Positions 1 through 7,565 of a stretch of DNA of 64,000 nt are shown here, piece after piece. The position numbers and the translations under genes are program-made. Below the pieces are notes generated by a model. It made no database searches, was not told the DNA's origin, and worked only from the letters and a program-made list of their open reading frames with translations. Source of the DNA: Bacteroidia bacterium (GTDB lineage Bacteria > Bacteroidota > Bacteroidia > Flavobacteriales > Flavobacteriaceae); the NCBI GenBank assembly GCA_030430535.1, contig JAUIKY010000013.1, forward strand, positions 1 to 64,000, read 5' to 3'. Each line of letters begins with the position of its first letter. Positions within the stretch are counted from its first letter, which is position 1.

Positions 1-8
1 TATTTTTG
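1..8 (+). promoter_or_regulatory. Putative -7 promoter element (TATTTTTG)
   Basis: The first eight bases match the Bacteroidota -7 consensus TAnnTTTG and lie 18 bases before the ATG at 27. The -33 element would be outside the window. The same box-to-ATG arrangement recurs at 2748-2755, which supports both the call and the choice of ATG over the upstream TTG at 6. Confidence 0.5.
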
Positions 9-26
9 CCTTATCAAAACAGCAAT

Positions 27-788
27 ATGGTTAAACTATCGGGCGTCATCATTACCTTTAACGAAGAACGAAACATTGAAAAATGCTTACAGTCTTTGGT
101 GCCTGTGGTTGATGAAATTGTGGTAGTCGATTCATTTTCAACCGACAACACCAAAGCCATTTGCGAAAAATACAAGGCTACTTTTATTGAACAGGAATTT
201 TTGGGCTATATCGAGCAGAAAAATTTTGCTCTTAAACAGGCCAAATACGATTATGTGGTATCGCTCGATGGCGATGAAGCGCTTTCTGAACGCTTACAGG
301 AATCCATCATCGAACTAAAAAACAATTGGAAATTGGACGGCTATTCCGCCAACCGATTCAATAATTTTTGCGGACAGTGGATAAAACATGCCGATTGGTA
401 CCCCAACAAAAAATTGCGTGTTTTCGATAGGCGAAAAGCCCAGTGGAAAGGCAATAAAGTTCACGAGACCGTAAAAATGAACACTCCATCGGCTTCAGTT
501 GGTCAGCTAAAAGGCGATATTCTCCATTATACTTATCAAAGTTATTCAGAATTCAATTTAAAAACAGAACACTTTTCTAACCTTTCAGCACAAGCCTATT
601 TCGAACTGGGCAAAAAAGCTCCCATGTGGAAAATCATTTTCAATCCCACTTGGGCATTTTTTAAATCGTACGTTTTAAGATTGGGTTTTTTGGACGGATT
701 GAACGGCTTTATTATTTGCGTACAAACCGCCAACATTACATTTTTAAAATACACCAAACTGCGGGAGCTGCAGCAGAAAAACCACTAA
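27..788 (+). CDS. Glycosyltransferase family 2, WaaE/KdtX-like
   Basis: A 253-residue GT-A fold glycosyltransferase, probably adding a sugar to the lipopolysaccharide core on the cytoplasmic face of the inner membrane. The N-terminus (SGVIITFNEE) is the first strand of GT2 enzymes, D35 follows in VVVDSFSTDNT, and the metal-binding DGD is at 81-83. The C-terminal stretch NPTWAFFKSYVLRLGFLDG is the membrane-associated segment typical of the WaaE (core beta-1,4-glucosyltransferase) group. An in-frame TTG at 6 would add seven residues, but it lies inside the likely promoter box, so ATG 27 is preferred. The gene ends 4 bp inside the convergent glycosyltransferase. The family is clear; donor and acceptor are unknown. 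Confidence 0.85.
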   Translation: MVKLSGVIITFNEERNIEKCLQSLVPVVDEIVVVDSFSTDNTKAICEKYKATFIEQEFLGYIEQKNFALKQAKYDYVVSLDGDEALSERLQESIIELKNNWKLDGYSANRFNNFCGQWIKHADWYPNKKLRVFDRRKAQWKGNKVHETVKMNTPSASVGQLKGDILHYTYQSYSEFNLKTEHFSNLSAQAYFELGKKAPMWKIIFNPTWAFFKSYVLRLGFLDGLNGFIICVQTANITFLKYTKLRELQQKNH

Positions 789-1798
789 CTTAAAAACAAC
801 CCATCAATCGTTTTAGCACAGTTTTCCCAAGTGTAAGGCATAACCGTTTGCCGTATATTTGCTTTAAGCTGAAAGGCTTTTTCAATTAATGGGATGACAT
901 CCTCATAAGTTGCTTTTACATCAAATAAAAATCCGTTTTCGCCATGGTTAATCAAATCCGTGCAGTAGCCCGTTTTTGAAGCCACCGGCACACAATTGGA
1001 CATCATAGCCTCTAAAACCGGTACAGGCCCACCTTCCAACAATGAAGGTGAAACGAACACATCTAATTTACTGTACATTTCTGGATATTTTTCATACGGA
1101 ATCTCTCTGTGATATGTGAAATTCGGTAAATTTAAAATCTCCTGAAACCCATAATAATTATCCCAATTTTGCCCAATAAGATGAAACATTCTATTCGGCA
1201 TGTGCTTCACGATATCGTAAAGCAGCTTTGGATTTTTTCTAACATGAAAACTGGAACAGAACCCAATATCACCAGTTCCGCGCTCGTGGCTGTAAAAAAA
1301 CTTCGAAGAAGTCCCGATATGCAACACTTTTAACAGTTCTGGCTTAACACCAATTTTAGTTAAATAGGTTTTAATTTCAGAATTCAAACAAATAATATAA
1401 TCGGCCTTATTGAGACACCAAACCACATGCGTTTTCGAGTATTTTTTATCCCAATTGGGGTGCGTGAACATCACAATGTTCTTTTTGTTCAAAATACTAG
1501 GTTTGCTCCTTATGCATCGACAAAAGTAATTTTGATAAATAAAAAAATAGCCATCGGCATCGGGTAAATCACGTAACTTATTATGGTAATGCGTCGTAGC
1601 ATTTAGTGAAGAATATCTAGAAAGTCTACGGACCTTTGCTCCAAAAATCCATTCTTTATCCAACTCGCGCGCCACGAAAACGACATCCTTTATTTTTTTT
1701 GAGGCCGATGCCGAAAATTTAGCCATCAACATGGCCCATAAATATTTCCATTTATGTACCAATGTAAAGTAAACCTGCTCTCCAAAATTGCCTTTCAT
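785..1798 (-). CDS. Glycosyltransferase family 4 (GT-B)
   Basis: A 337-residue GT-B glycosyltransferase of the GT4 (glycosyl transferases group 1) family, cytoplasmic or peripheral on the inner membrane. The diagnostic C-terminal E-x7-E motif is present as E255-GGPVPVL-E263 within SPSLLEGGPVPVLEAMMSN, followed by the usual PVASKTGYCTDLI and GENGFLF segments. The N-terminal domain is divergent and lacks the common glycine-rich GG loop. Its 3' end overlaps the convergent GT2 gene by 4 bp, and it begins 13 bp after the Kdo-kinase-like gene, so those two probably form one minus-strand transcript. The likely role is assembly of LPS core or surface glycan; the sugar specificity cannot be read from sequence. 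Confidence 0.85.
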   Translation of the reverse strand: MKGNFGEQVYFTLVHKWKYLWAMLMAKFSASASKKIKDVVFVARELDKEWIFGAKVRRLSRYSSLNATTHYHNKLRDLPDADGYFFIYQNYFCRCIRSKPSILNKKNIVMFTHPNWDKKYSKTHVVWCLNKADYIICLNSEIKTYLTKIGVKPELLKVLHIGTSSKFFYSHERGTGDIGFCSSFHVRKNPKLLYDIVKHMPNRMFHLIGQNWDNYYGFQEILNLPNFTYHREIPYEKYPEMYSKLDVFVSPSLLEGGPVPVLEAMMSNCVPVASKTGYCTDLINHGENGFLFDVKATYEDVIPLIEKAFQLKANIRQTVMPYTWENCAKTIDGLFLS

Positions 1799-1811
1799 AC
1801 TAGATAAAGTT

Positions 1812-2633
1812 TTACTGAATGGGCGACCTGCTTGGGCGTGATTTATACTTTTTCTTCCAAAAGAAAATCCGTTTTTTTAAACGTATTTTTTTATAAAACT
1901 GGTCTTGAAAATCTACCGTAGCTTGCCACATAACATCAAAAATCCGTTGCTCGTCCTCGCCTGAACATTTAGCGTATTCATTGCTCATCACCTCAATCAT
2001 CGGCTTATGGATGGTTAGTTTGGCAAAATTTTTAATTCGGGTTTCAAAATCCATCTTACCAAATTCCATTCTATTTAAATCTACGAGATAAAATTCGTAA
2101 CCGCCTTCTATTCGTTTTATCAATGTGTTTCCTGGTGAATGGTCTAAAAAATTCACTCCGTTTTCATGTAACTTATAGGTAAATCTAGTAAACGCTCGCA
2201 AAATCGGCTCATGGTCTTCAATGCTGAAATCGGTTGTAAGCTCCCGATAAGTTAAATCGCAATCTACCAATTCACTTACGTAATAGCTTTTTTTAAATAA
2301 AAACGGGGTGGTTTCCAGTTGGTAAGCTACTGGGTGCGGTGTTTTTATACCCAAATCCAAAAGTTTTTGGGCATATTCAAATGAGCGCTGCGCCTTACTT
2401 TTTCTTAAAAAACGATACACCAATTGATTAAGTGCATTAGGTACTTTAAAGGATTTTATGGTATGTTTCGCCCCTTTAATTTCAACAATTTTAATCACGT
2501 TTCGTTCGGCATCTCCCAATATTTGCTTGTGATTATCAAAATTATCGATAGCACTTTTAATGTCCTCTGTTTCCGATTCAAATTTTGGCGATATTACTAA
2601 CCTTTTAATCACTTTTTCGTTTTTATCCTGCAA
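1812..2633 (-). CDS. Kdo-kinase/InaA-like lipopolysaccharide kinase
   Basis: A 273-residue protein with the layout of the lipopolysaccharide kinase (Kdo kinase/WaaP/InaA) group, which phosphorylates the inner core. It has a catalytic-loop-like stretch at 160-171 (VNFLDHSPGNTL, D164 and N169) after a helix ending in KLHENG, then a DFG-like YLVDLNRMEF with D185. The basic tail (RLKKRIFFWKKKYKSR) fits membrane association. The first codon used is TTG at 2633; a GTG at 2612 (VIKRLVIS) is an alternative, and no ATG lies near. It is probably cotranscribed with the downstream GT4 gene and diverges from the GT2 gene at 2777. Kinase-like fold likely, exact substrate inferred from context. Confidence 0.75.
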   Translation of the reverse strand: MQDKNEKVIKRLVISPKFESETEDIKSAIDNFDNHKQILGDAERNVIKIVEIKGAKHTIKSFKVPNALNQLVYRFLRKSKAQRSFEYAQKLLDLGIKTPHPVAYQLETTPFLFKKSYYVSELVDCDLTYRELTTDFSIEDHEPILRAFTRFTYKLHENGVNFLDHSPGNTLIKRIEGGYEFYLVDLNRMEFGKMDFETRIKNFAKLTIHKPMIEVMSNEYAKCSGEDEQRIFDVMWQATVDFQDQFYKKIRLKKRIFFWKKKYKSRPSRSPIQ

Positions 2634-2723
2634 CTTATTTTTACGTAATTTTCCTTATTTCGATTGCATTCGCCACAAATATATCCAAATAAAAAGTAAA
2701 CCGAACTAATAGCTCTATTTTCA

Positions 2724-2755
2724 TTTGTTTTATCTGCCCTCAACTTGTATTTTTG
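2724..2755 (+). promoter_or_regulatory. Putative promoter, -33 TTTG and -7 TATTTTTG
   Basis: TTTG at 2724-2727 and TATTTTTG at 2748-2755 are separated by 20 bp, matching the Bacteroidota sigma-ABfr arrangement. Transcription would begin near 2762, so the in-frame TTG at 2753 lies upstream of the transcript and ATG 2777 is the start. Confidence 0.6.
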
Positions 2756-2776
2756 ACCGATAACCCACCCGTGCTC

Positions 2777-3703
2777 ATGAAAGACATTTCTGCAATAATT
2801 ATAAATTACAATTCTTCCAATTTTACCATAAATTGCATTAAGTCTATTTTAGAAAAAACTTCGGATGCTGTTTCTTACGAAATAGTTGTGGTTGATAACG
2901 CTTCAAAAACCAAAGATTTCGAAACACTAAAACACAGTGTCGAAGCCTTGAAACAAACGCATATAAAATTAGTAAGGAGCCGATATAACACCGGTTTTGG
3001 TGGCGGAAACATGTACGGTGTTCAATTTGCCAACGGAAAACATTATGCCTTTATAAACAACGATACGATTTTACGGAACGATTGTTTGGATATCGTGCTT
3101 AAGTTTTTTGAGAGCCACAACAATGCGGCTGTTTGTTGTCCGCAGCAATACAACGAAAAAGGCGAGGTTCAAAAATCTTTCGACCATTTTTTAAGTTTGA
3201 AACGCGAGCTTTTCGGAAGAAAACTATTGGAAAAAACCAACCCGAAAAAATATCCCCAGCGCCAAAAAGTTTATAACAAGCCTTTGAAAGTGCAAAGTGT
3301 ACCGGGGTCGTTTTTGGTGGTTAAGGCCGAAAACTTTCATAAAGTAGGCGGTTTCGACACCAATATTTTTCTTTATTACGAAGAAACCGATTTGTGCTAC
3401 CGCATAGCAAAAAATTCAGAAAAAGGCGACTGTTATTTGGTTCCAGAAGGGCAATTTATCCACTACAAAGGACAAAGCACCGAAAAAAACCTAGCTATTA
3501 AAAAGGAATTGAAAATTTCTCTTTTATATGTTTTACGGAAAAATTCGGGCTATTGGGCCTATCAAACTTTAAGATGGTGGCTTACATTAAAATTCTTTTT
3601 CAAAATGCTCATTAAGCCCAAAAGCATTCCGCTTTTTATGCTATTTTTAAAAGGGGCGCCCATAAGCGATTCGTTGAAACAAAAACAAATTATTGCTCAA
3701 TAA
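2777..3703 (+). CDS. Glycosyltransferase family 2, WbbL/rhamnosyltransferase-like
   Basis: A 308-residue GT2 enzyme. It opens with DISAIIINYN, has IVVVDNAS for nucleotide binding, the NTGFGGGNMYG loop, the metal-binding FINNDT (DxD equivalent), and the acceptor-side signature GFDTNIFLYYEETDLCYR seen in rhamnosyltransferase-like GT2 proteins such as WbbL. A hydrophobic or aromatic stretch near the C-terminus (YWAYQTLRWWLTLKFFFKML) suggests membrane contact. The start is set by the promoter at 2724-2755. The gene is followed after 3 bp by another glycosyltransferase, so the two are almost certainly cotranscribed. Likely role: extension of LPS core or O-antigen-like glycan; the transferred sugar is not known. 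Confidence 0.85.
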   Translation: MKDISAIIINYNSSNFTINCIKSILEKTSDAVSYEIVVVDNASKTKDFETLKHSVEALKQTHIKLVRSRYNTGFGGGNMYGVQFANGKHYAFINNDTILRNDCLDIVLKFFESHNNAAVCCPQQYNEKGEVQKSFDHFLSLKRELFGRKLLEKTNPKKYPQRQKVYNKPLKVQSVPGSFLVVKAENFHKVGGFDTNIFLYYEETDLCYRIAKNSEKGDCYLVPEGQFIHYKGQSTEKNLAIKKELKISLLYVLRKNSGYWAYQTLRWWLTLKFFFKMLIKPKSIPLFMLFLKGAPISDSLKQKQIIAQ

Positions 3704-3706
3704 AAC

Positions 3707-4816
3707 ATGAATATTTTACACTTGTCGGGCGTATCGAATTGGGGCGGTGGCGAAAACCATATTGAAAACTTGTGCACCGAATTGGCCGCAACCCACCCAG
3801 AGATAAACAACACTGTTTTTTGTGTGAAAAACGGGCCGTTTCATGAGCGTTTAAAAAAAACGTCAATAGAGCACATTGCCGCTCCTTTGTCCATAAAAAT
3901 CGATTTAAGGTTTTCACTCAAACTCGGCAGAATATGCAAGTCTAAAAAAATCGATTTAATCCACATACACGATACCACGGCCATTCAACTGGCCATTATA
4001 GCCGATAAAATCTATAATTTACCGCCATTTGTTTTCAGCAAAAAAACATCGTTCGAAATTAAACAACGAAAAAAAACGCTTTACAAATACAATTACCCCA
4101 AAATCAAAAAAATCCTTTGTGTTTCGGAAGAGACCAAAAGGGTTTCAGAAAAGGCTATTACAGACCACAGCAAACTGGTTACCATTTATCACGGCACCAA
4201 CTTGAAAACCAAAAGCGACAAAACGCCATTTAAAATTCGTGACAAATTTGAAATAGGAAACGATAAAATGATTATTGGGAACGTGGCCAACCATATTCGA
4301 GCCAAACATTTGGACACTTGGGTTAACGTAGCCAACCGAATTGTAAACGAAGAAAAAAAAGTCCATTTCCTTTTTGTACAAATTGGTACTTTTACCGAAC
4401 GTACCCAACCACTTTTAGACCGTGTTAAAGCATTGGGTTTGACTGAACACATGATCTTTTTGGGTTATACACCCAATGCATCCAATTTTATTCCGCAGTT
4501 TGATATTTCGCTGATGACTTCGCAAAGTGAGGGTGTGCCGCAATTTATTTATGAATCGATGTACCATAAAATCCCGGTGGTAAGTACCAACGTGGGCGGT
4601 ATTCCTGAAATTATTGAAGATGGAAAAAACGGACTTCTCGCCCCTATGCACGACGATAAAAAACTAACCGAGCTTGTTTTGAAACTTGCCAACGATTCCG
4701 AGTTAAAAGATAAATTTGTAACGCAATCCTATAAAAAGGTCATCGAGAACTTTACAACCAGCCAAATGGCCCAAAATACCGTTAAAGTTTATAAAGAAAT
4801 TTTAAATCATGTCTAA
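3707..4816 (+). CDS. Glycosyltransferase family 4 (GT-B)
   Basis: A 369-residue GT-B glycosyltransferase. The N-terminal glycine-rich loop (SNWGGGENHIENL, 10-22) binds the acceptor, HIHD at 87-90 is a common GT4 motif, and the donor-binding E-x7-E motif is E275-GVPQFIY-E283. VVSTNVGGIPEII follows, as usual in this family. It starts 3 bp after the upstream GT2 gene and overlaps the downstream tsaC/sua5-type gene by 8 bp, giving a tight three-gene operon. Function in LPS or surface polysaccharide assembly is inferred from neighbours; donor sugar unknown. Confidence 0.88.
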   Translation: MNILHLSGVSNWGGGENHIENLCTELAATHPEINNTVFCVKNGPFHERLKKTSIEHIAAPLSIKIDLRFSLKLGRICKSKKIDLIHIHDTTAIQLAIIADKIYNLPPFVFSKKTSFEIKQRKKTLYKYNYPKIKKILCVSEETKRVSEKAITDHSKLVTIYHGTNLKTKSDKTPFKIRDKFEIGNDKMIIGNVANHIRAKHLDTWVNVANRIVNEEKKVHFLFVQIGTFTERTQPLLDRVKALGLTEHMIFLGYTPNASNFIPQFDISLMTSQSEGVPQFIYESMYHKIPVVSTNVGGIPEIIEDGKNGLLAPMHDDKKLTELVLKLANDSELKDKFVTQSYKKVIENFTTSQMAQNTVKVYKEILNHV

Positions 4817-5378
4817 TCAAAATACCGAAATAAAAAACGCCCTTAAAGTTTTAAAAAACGGCGGCCTCATCCTCTACCCCACCGATACCGTTTGGGGTAT
4901 AGGTTGTGATGCCAGTAACCCTGAGGCCGTTAAAAAAGTGTACAATTTAAAACAGCGTGAAGATAGCAAAGCCCTAATTTGTTTGGTGGCAGACGACCGA
5001 ATGCTAAAAAAATACGTAAAACAGGTTCCGGTGGCGGCACAAAACATCATTGATGTAACCGACAAGCCCACCACCATTATTTACGATGAGGCCCAAAATT
5101 TAGCCGAAAACTTGATTGCCGACGATGGCAGCATCGCCATTCGCATCCCCAATGATGATTTCTGCTTTTGGTTATCCAGAAAATTTAACGGCGCCATTGT
5201 GTCCACTTCGGCAAATATTAGTGGTGAGCTTACCCCAAAATCATTTAAAGAAATAGCACCCGAGGTTTTAAAAGGTGTGGACTATGTTGTAAATTTGCAG
5301 CGCGAAAAAATTTGCGACAAACCATCCTCAATTATTAAGTTGAGTAATAATGGTTTGGTAAAAGTAATTAGAACATAA
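4809..5378 (+). CDS. L-threonylcarbamoyladenylate synthase (Sua5/YciO/YrdC family)
   Basis: A 189-residue single-domain YrdC/Sua5 protein. These make threonylcarbamoyl-AMP from threonine, bicarbonate and ATP, the first step of the t6A37 modification of ANN-reading tRNAs. Seen: the N-terminal GGLILYPTDTVWGIGC (18-33), the KxR-type KQREDSKAL (48-56), and the STSANISG nucleotide-binding segment near residue 135. It lacks the C-terminal Sua5 extension, so it is the short TsaC-like form; the YciO paralogue is not strictly excluded. It is translationally coupled to the upstream glycosyltransferase by an 8-bp overlap, which probably reflects operon packing and not a shared pathway. Confidence 0.88.
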   Translation: MSNQNTEIKNALKVLKNGGLILYPTDTVWGIGCDASNPEAVKKVYNLKQREDSKALICLVADDRMLKKYVKQVPVAAQNIIDVTDKPTTIIYDEAQNLAENLIADDGSIAIRIPNDDFCFWLSRKFNGAIVSTSANISGELTPKSFKEIAPEVLKGVDYVVNLQREKICDKPSSIIKLSNNGLVKVIRT

Positions 5379-5383
5379 AAGTC

Positions 5384-5400
5384 GCCACGAATACACGAAT
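5384..5400 (-). repeat. 17-bp repeat ATTCGTGNATTCGTGGC, copy 1 (inverted)
   Basis: The plus strand reads GCCACGAATACACGAAT, the reverse complement of the copy at 5929-5945. It starts 6 bp after the tsaC/sua5-type stop codon and faces copy 2 (5499-5515), so the two could pair around a ~100-nt AT-rich spacer. The unit is itself a near-tandem of ATTCGTG. Confidence 0.85.
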
Positions 5401-5498
5401 AATTTTTGCTTTTGAGCCTTTATTATGCAAAAAAAGCATAACAAACCAGAAAATAAATTTTCGTGTTATGTTTTACAACCGAGGGAAATATTTAAAAT

Positions 5499-5515
5499 AT
5501 TCGTGCATTCGTGGC
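5499..5515 (+). repeat. 17-bp repeat ATTCGTGNATTCGTGGC, copy 2
   Basis: ATTCGTGCATTCGTGGC, 35 bp upstream of the GxxExxY gene. It is a direct repeat of the copy downstream of that gene (5929-5945) and inverted relative to 5384-5400. Only the central base differs between copies 2 and 3. Confidence 0.85.
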
Positions 5516-5549
5516 ATAACTGTTTAAAAATAGAAAACACTACAATTTA

Positions 5550-5924
5550 ATGTCCAGAATTGCATATAAAGACGAGAGTTATGAAATTGTTGGTGTACTG
5601 TTTGAAGTTTACAACAACTTGGGAAGTGGTTTTTCTGAAATTGTATACAAAGATGCTATTGAACATGAATTTAAGTTAAGAAATATTCCTTTTCTGAGAG
5701 AGAAAGAATATTCAGTAACCTACAAAGACACTATTTTAAAGCATAAATTTTATGCGGATTTTGTCGTGTTCGATAAAATTATATTGGAAATTAAATCGGT
5801 AGAATTACTGACGGACAAACACACAGCCCAATGCATTAATTACTTAAAAGTATCGGGCTGTAAATTATCAATATTGACAAATTTCCACAAAGATTTCCTT
5901 GACCATAAAAGAATAGTTCTATAA
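5550..5924 (+). CDS. GxxExxY protein (PD-(D/E)XK-like fold)
   Basis: A 124-residue member of the GxxExxY family. The family motif is visible as LGSGFSEIVYKDAIEHEF, with the G-x-x-E-x-x-Y core. A nuclease-like core follows: a charged YADFVVFDKIILEIKS stretch, where D and ExK sit at the spacing expected for PD-(D/E)XK enzymes, then the ending TNFHKDFLDHKRIVL. Family members are widespread in Bacteroidota, often in several copies per genome, and their biological function is not established. The gene is bracketed by 17-bp repeats at 5384, 5499 and 5929, which suggests it sits in an inserted unit between the tsaC/sua5-type gene and cca. The family call is firm; any activity is unproven. Confidence 0.85.
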   Translation: MSRIAYKDESYEIVGVLFEVYNNLGSGFSEIVYKDAIEHEFKLRNIPFLREKEYSVTYKDTILKHKFYADFVVFDKIILEIKSVELLTDKHTAQCINYLKVSGCKLSILTNFHKDFLDHKRIVL

Positions 5925-5928
5925 AAAC

Positions 5929-5945
5929 ATTCGTGTATTCGTGGC
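5929..5945 (+). repeat. 17-bp repeat ATTCGTGNATTCGTGGC, copy 3
   Basis: ATTCGTGTATTCGTGGC lies 4 bp after the GxxExxY stop codon and 18 bp before the cca start. With copy 2 it forms direct repeats bracketing the GxxExxY gene. Confidence 0.85.
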
Positions 5946-5963
5946 AAAAAAGACGATTGAAAA

Positions 5964-7385
5964 ATGAATCATAAAGAAGCACTTAACCACCCTATTTTTA
6001 AAGTCATTTCTAAATCCGCTTCAGAATTAAATCTGGAAAGCTACGTAATAGGCGGTTATGTACGCGATTATTTTTTAAAGCGTGGAACGGCGAAAGATAT
6101 TGATGTTGTTGCGGTTGGCGATGGCATAAAGTTGGCAAAGCAAGTCGCCAAAAACTTGCCCAACACCCCCAAAGTGCAAGTGTTTAAAACCTACGGCACG
6201 GCTATGCTTCGCCATGATGATATTGAAATTGAGTTTGTTGGTGCCCGAAAGGAATCCTATACAGAAGACAGTCGAAACCCAGCCGTAGAAAATGGCACAT
6301 TGCAAGACGACCAAAACCGGAGAGATTTCACTATAAATGCGTTAGCTCTAAGCTTAAATAAAAATACGTTTGGGGATTTACTGGATCCGTTTGAAGGGAT
6401 GGCCGATTTAGACAAAAAAATCATCCGCACCCCATTAAACCCCGATATAACTTATAGCGACGACCCATTACGGATGCTCAGGGCTATTCGATTTGCTACG
6501 CAACTCAATTTTAAAATTGAAAGTGAATCGCTCAAAGCCATTACAAAAAACGCAGAGCGTATAAAAATCATTACCAACGAACGTATTGTTACCGAACTGA
6601 ACAAAATTCTGGAAAGCAAAACACCGTCCATCGGATTTTTATTGTTGGAAAAAACAGGGCTGTTAAAATACATTTTACCAGAATTGACCGCGCTGAAAGG
6701 GATTGACGAAATTGAGGGTCAGCGACATAAAGACAACTTTTACCATACTTTGGAAGTGGTCGATAATATTTCTGAAAACACCGATAATTTATGGCTGCGA
6801 TGGGCCGCATTGTTGCACGACATTGGAAAAGCGCCTACCAAAAAATTCAGTAAAAAAGTAGGATGGACGTTCCACGGACACGAATTTGAAGGTTCAAAAA
6901 TGGTGTACCGCTTGTTCAAACGGCTAAAAATGCCTTTGAATGATAAAATGAAGTTCGTCCAAAAAATGGTGCTGATGAGCTCACGCCCCATTGTTTTGGC
7001 TCAGGATATCGTAACCGATTCGGCCGTGCGCCGTTTGGTTTTTGATGCCGGCGATTACGTGGAAGATTTAATGACACTTTGCGAAGCCGATATCACCACA
7101 AAAAACCCAAAACGCTTTAAAAAATACCATAACAACTTCAAAATTGTTCGTGAAAAAATCGTGGAAGTTGAAGAACGTGATCATGTTAGGAATTTCCAAC
7201 CCCCCATTTCTGGCGAAGAAATTATGGAAACCTTTAATTTGCAACCCTCAAAGGAAATAGGCATCATCAAGGAAGCCATTAAAGAGGCCATTTTGGAAGG
7301 CGATATCCCGAATGAATACGGTCCGGCACACCAATTAATGTTGGAAAAAGGTAAAAAATTAGGACTTAAAGCGATTGGGGACTAG
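5964..7385 (+). CDS. cca: CCA tRNA nucleotidyltransferase with HD domain
   Basis: A 473-residue class II nucleotidyltransferase that adds or repairs the 3' CCA of tRNA in the cytoplasm. In order: the GGYVRD loop (30-35), the catalytic DID (45-47), RRDFTINALA (119-128), a tRNA-nucleotidyltransferase RNA-binding region (about 160-230), and an HD phosphohydrolase domain with H261 and the LLHDIGK motif (HD at 285-286). The long C-terminal HD half is the usual Bacteroidota layout. A poly(A) polymerase role is the main alternative for this family but is less likely with this architecture. No operon partner is obvious; the repeat at 5929-5945 lies just upstream. Confidence 0.9.
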   Translation: MNHKEALNHPIFKVISKSASELNLESYVIGGYVRDYFLKRGTAKDIDVVAVGDGIKLAKQVAKNLPNTPKVQVFKTYGTAMLRHDDIEIEFVGARKESYTEDSRNPAVENGTLQDDQNRRDFTINALALSLNKNTFGDLLDPFEGMADLDKKIIRTPLNPDITYSDDPLRMLRAIRFATQLNFKIESESLKAITKNAERIKIITNERIVTELNKILESKTPSIGFLLLEKTGLLKYILPELTALKGIDEIEGQRHKDNFYHTLEVVDNISENTDNLWLRWAALLHDIGKAPTKKFSKKVGWTFHGHEFEGSKMVYRLFKRLKMPLNDKMKFVQKMVLMSSRPIVLAQDIVTDSAVRRLVFDAGDYVEDLMTLCEADITTKNPKRFKKYHNNFKIVREKIVEVEERDHVRNFQPPISGEEIMETFNLQPSKEIGIIKEAIKEAILEGDIPNEYGPAHQLMLEKGKKLGLKAIGD

Positions 7386-7415
7386 AAGTTTGGAGATAGA
7401 ATATTAAAATACGTT

Positions 7416-7444
7416 TGTCATGCTGAGTCTGTCGAAGCATCTCA
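7416..7444 (+). repeat. Dispersed intergenic repeat, TGTCATGCTGAG type
   Basis: TGTCATGCTGAG followed by TCTGTCGAAGCATCTCA. Together with 9206-9245 and 41112-41261 it shares a GTCAT...GAG start and an AAGCATCT/AAGCAATCT/GAAATCT end, so it looks like one member of a degenerate repeat family. It lies between cca and the heme A synthase gene. Confidence 0.6.
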
Positions 7445-7449
7445 TTTTT

Positions 7450-7502
7450 GAAATTTGGAATTTAGCCTTTTGAAATTTGGAACTTGGAATTTGGAATTTG
7501 AA
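7450..7502 (+). repeat. Low-complexity GGAATTT direct repeats
   Basis: Variants of GAAATTTGGAATTT recur (7450-7463, then 7472-7502) as an imperfect tandem with a 7-9 bp period. It lies in the cca-ctaA gap. No coding potential was seen. Confidence 0.6.
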
Positions 7503-7548
7503 TATTGTATAACAAAAAACGGATATTCAAAAAATATATAAAACATTA

Positions 7549-7565
7549 ATTCGTTCATTCATGGC
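7549..7565 (+). repeat. Degenerate 17-bp repeat copy overlapping the ctaA start codon
   Basis: ATTCGTTCATTCATGGC matches copy 2 (5499-5515) at 15 of 17 positions. One difference turns GTGGC into ATGGC, and this ATG is the start of ctaA at 7561. Confidence 0.55.

Noticed and set aside
5423-5441. TTATGC/GCATAA hairpin as a terminator after the tsaC/sua5-type gene
   Set aside because: The stem is only 6 bp and AT-rich, and no T-tract follows.
5384-5945. CRISPR-like array from the repeated 17-mer
   Set aside because: Only three copies at uneven spacing, one inverted, with a protein-coding gene between two of them and no cas genes.
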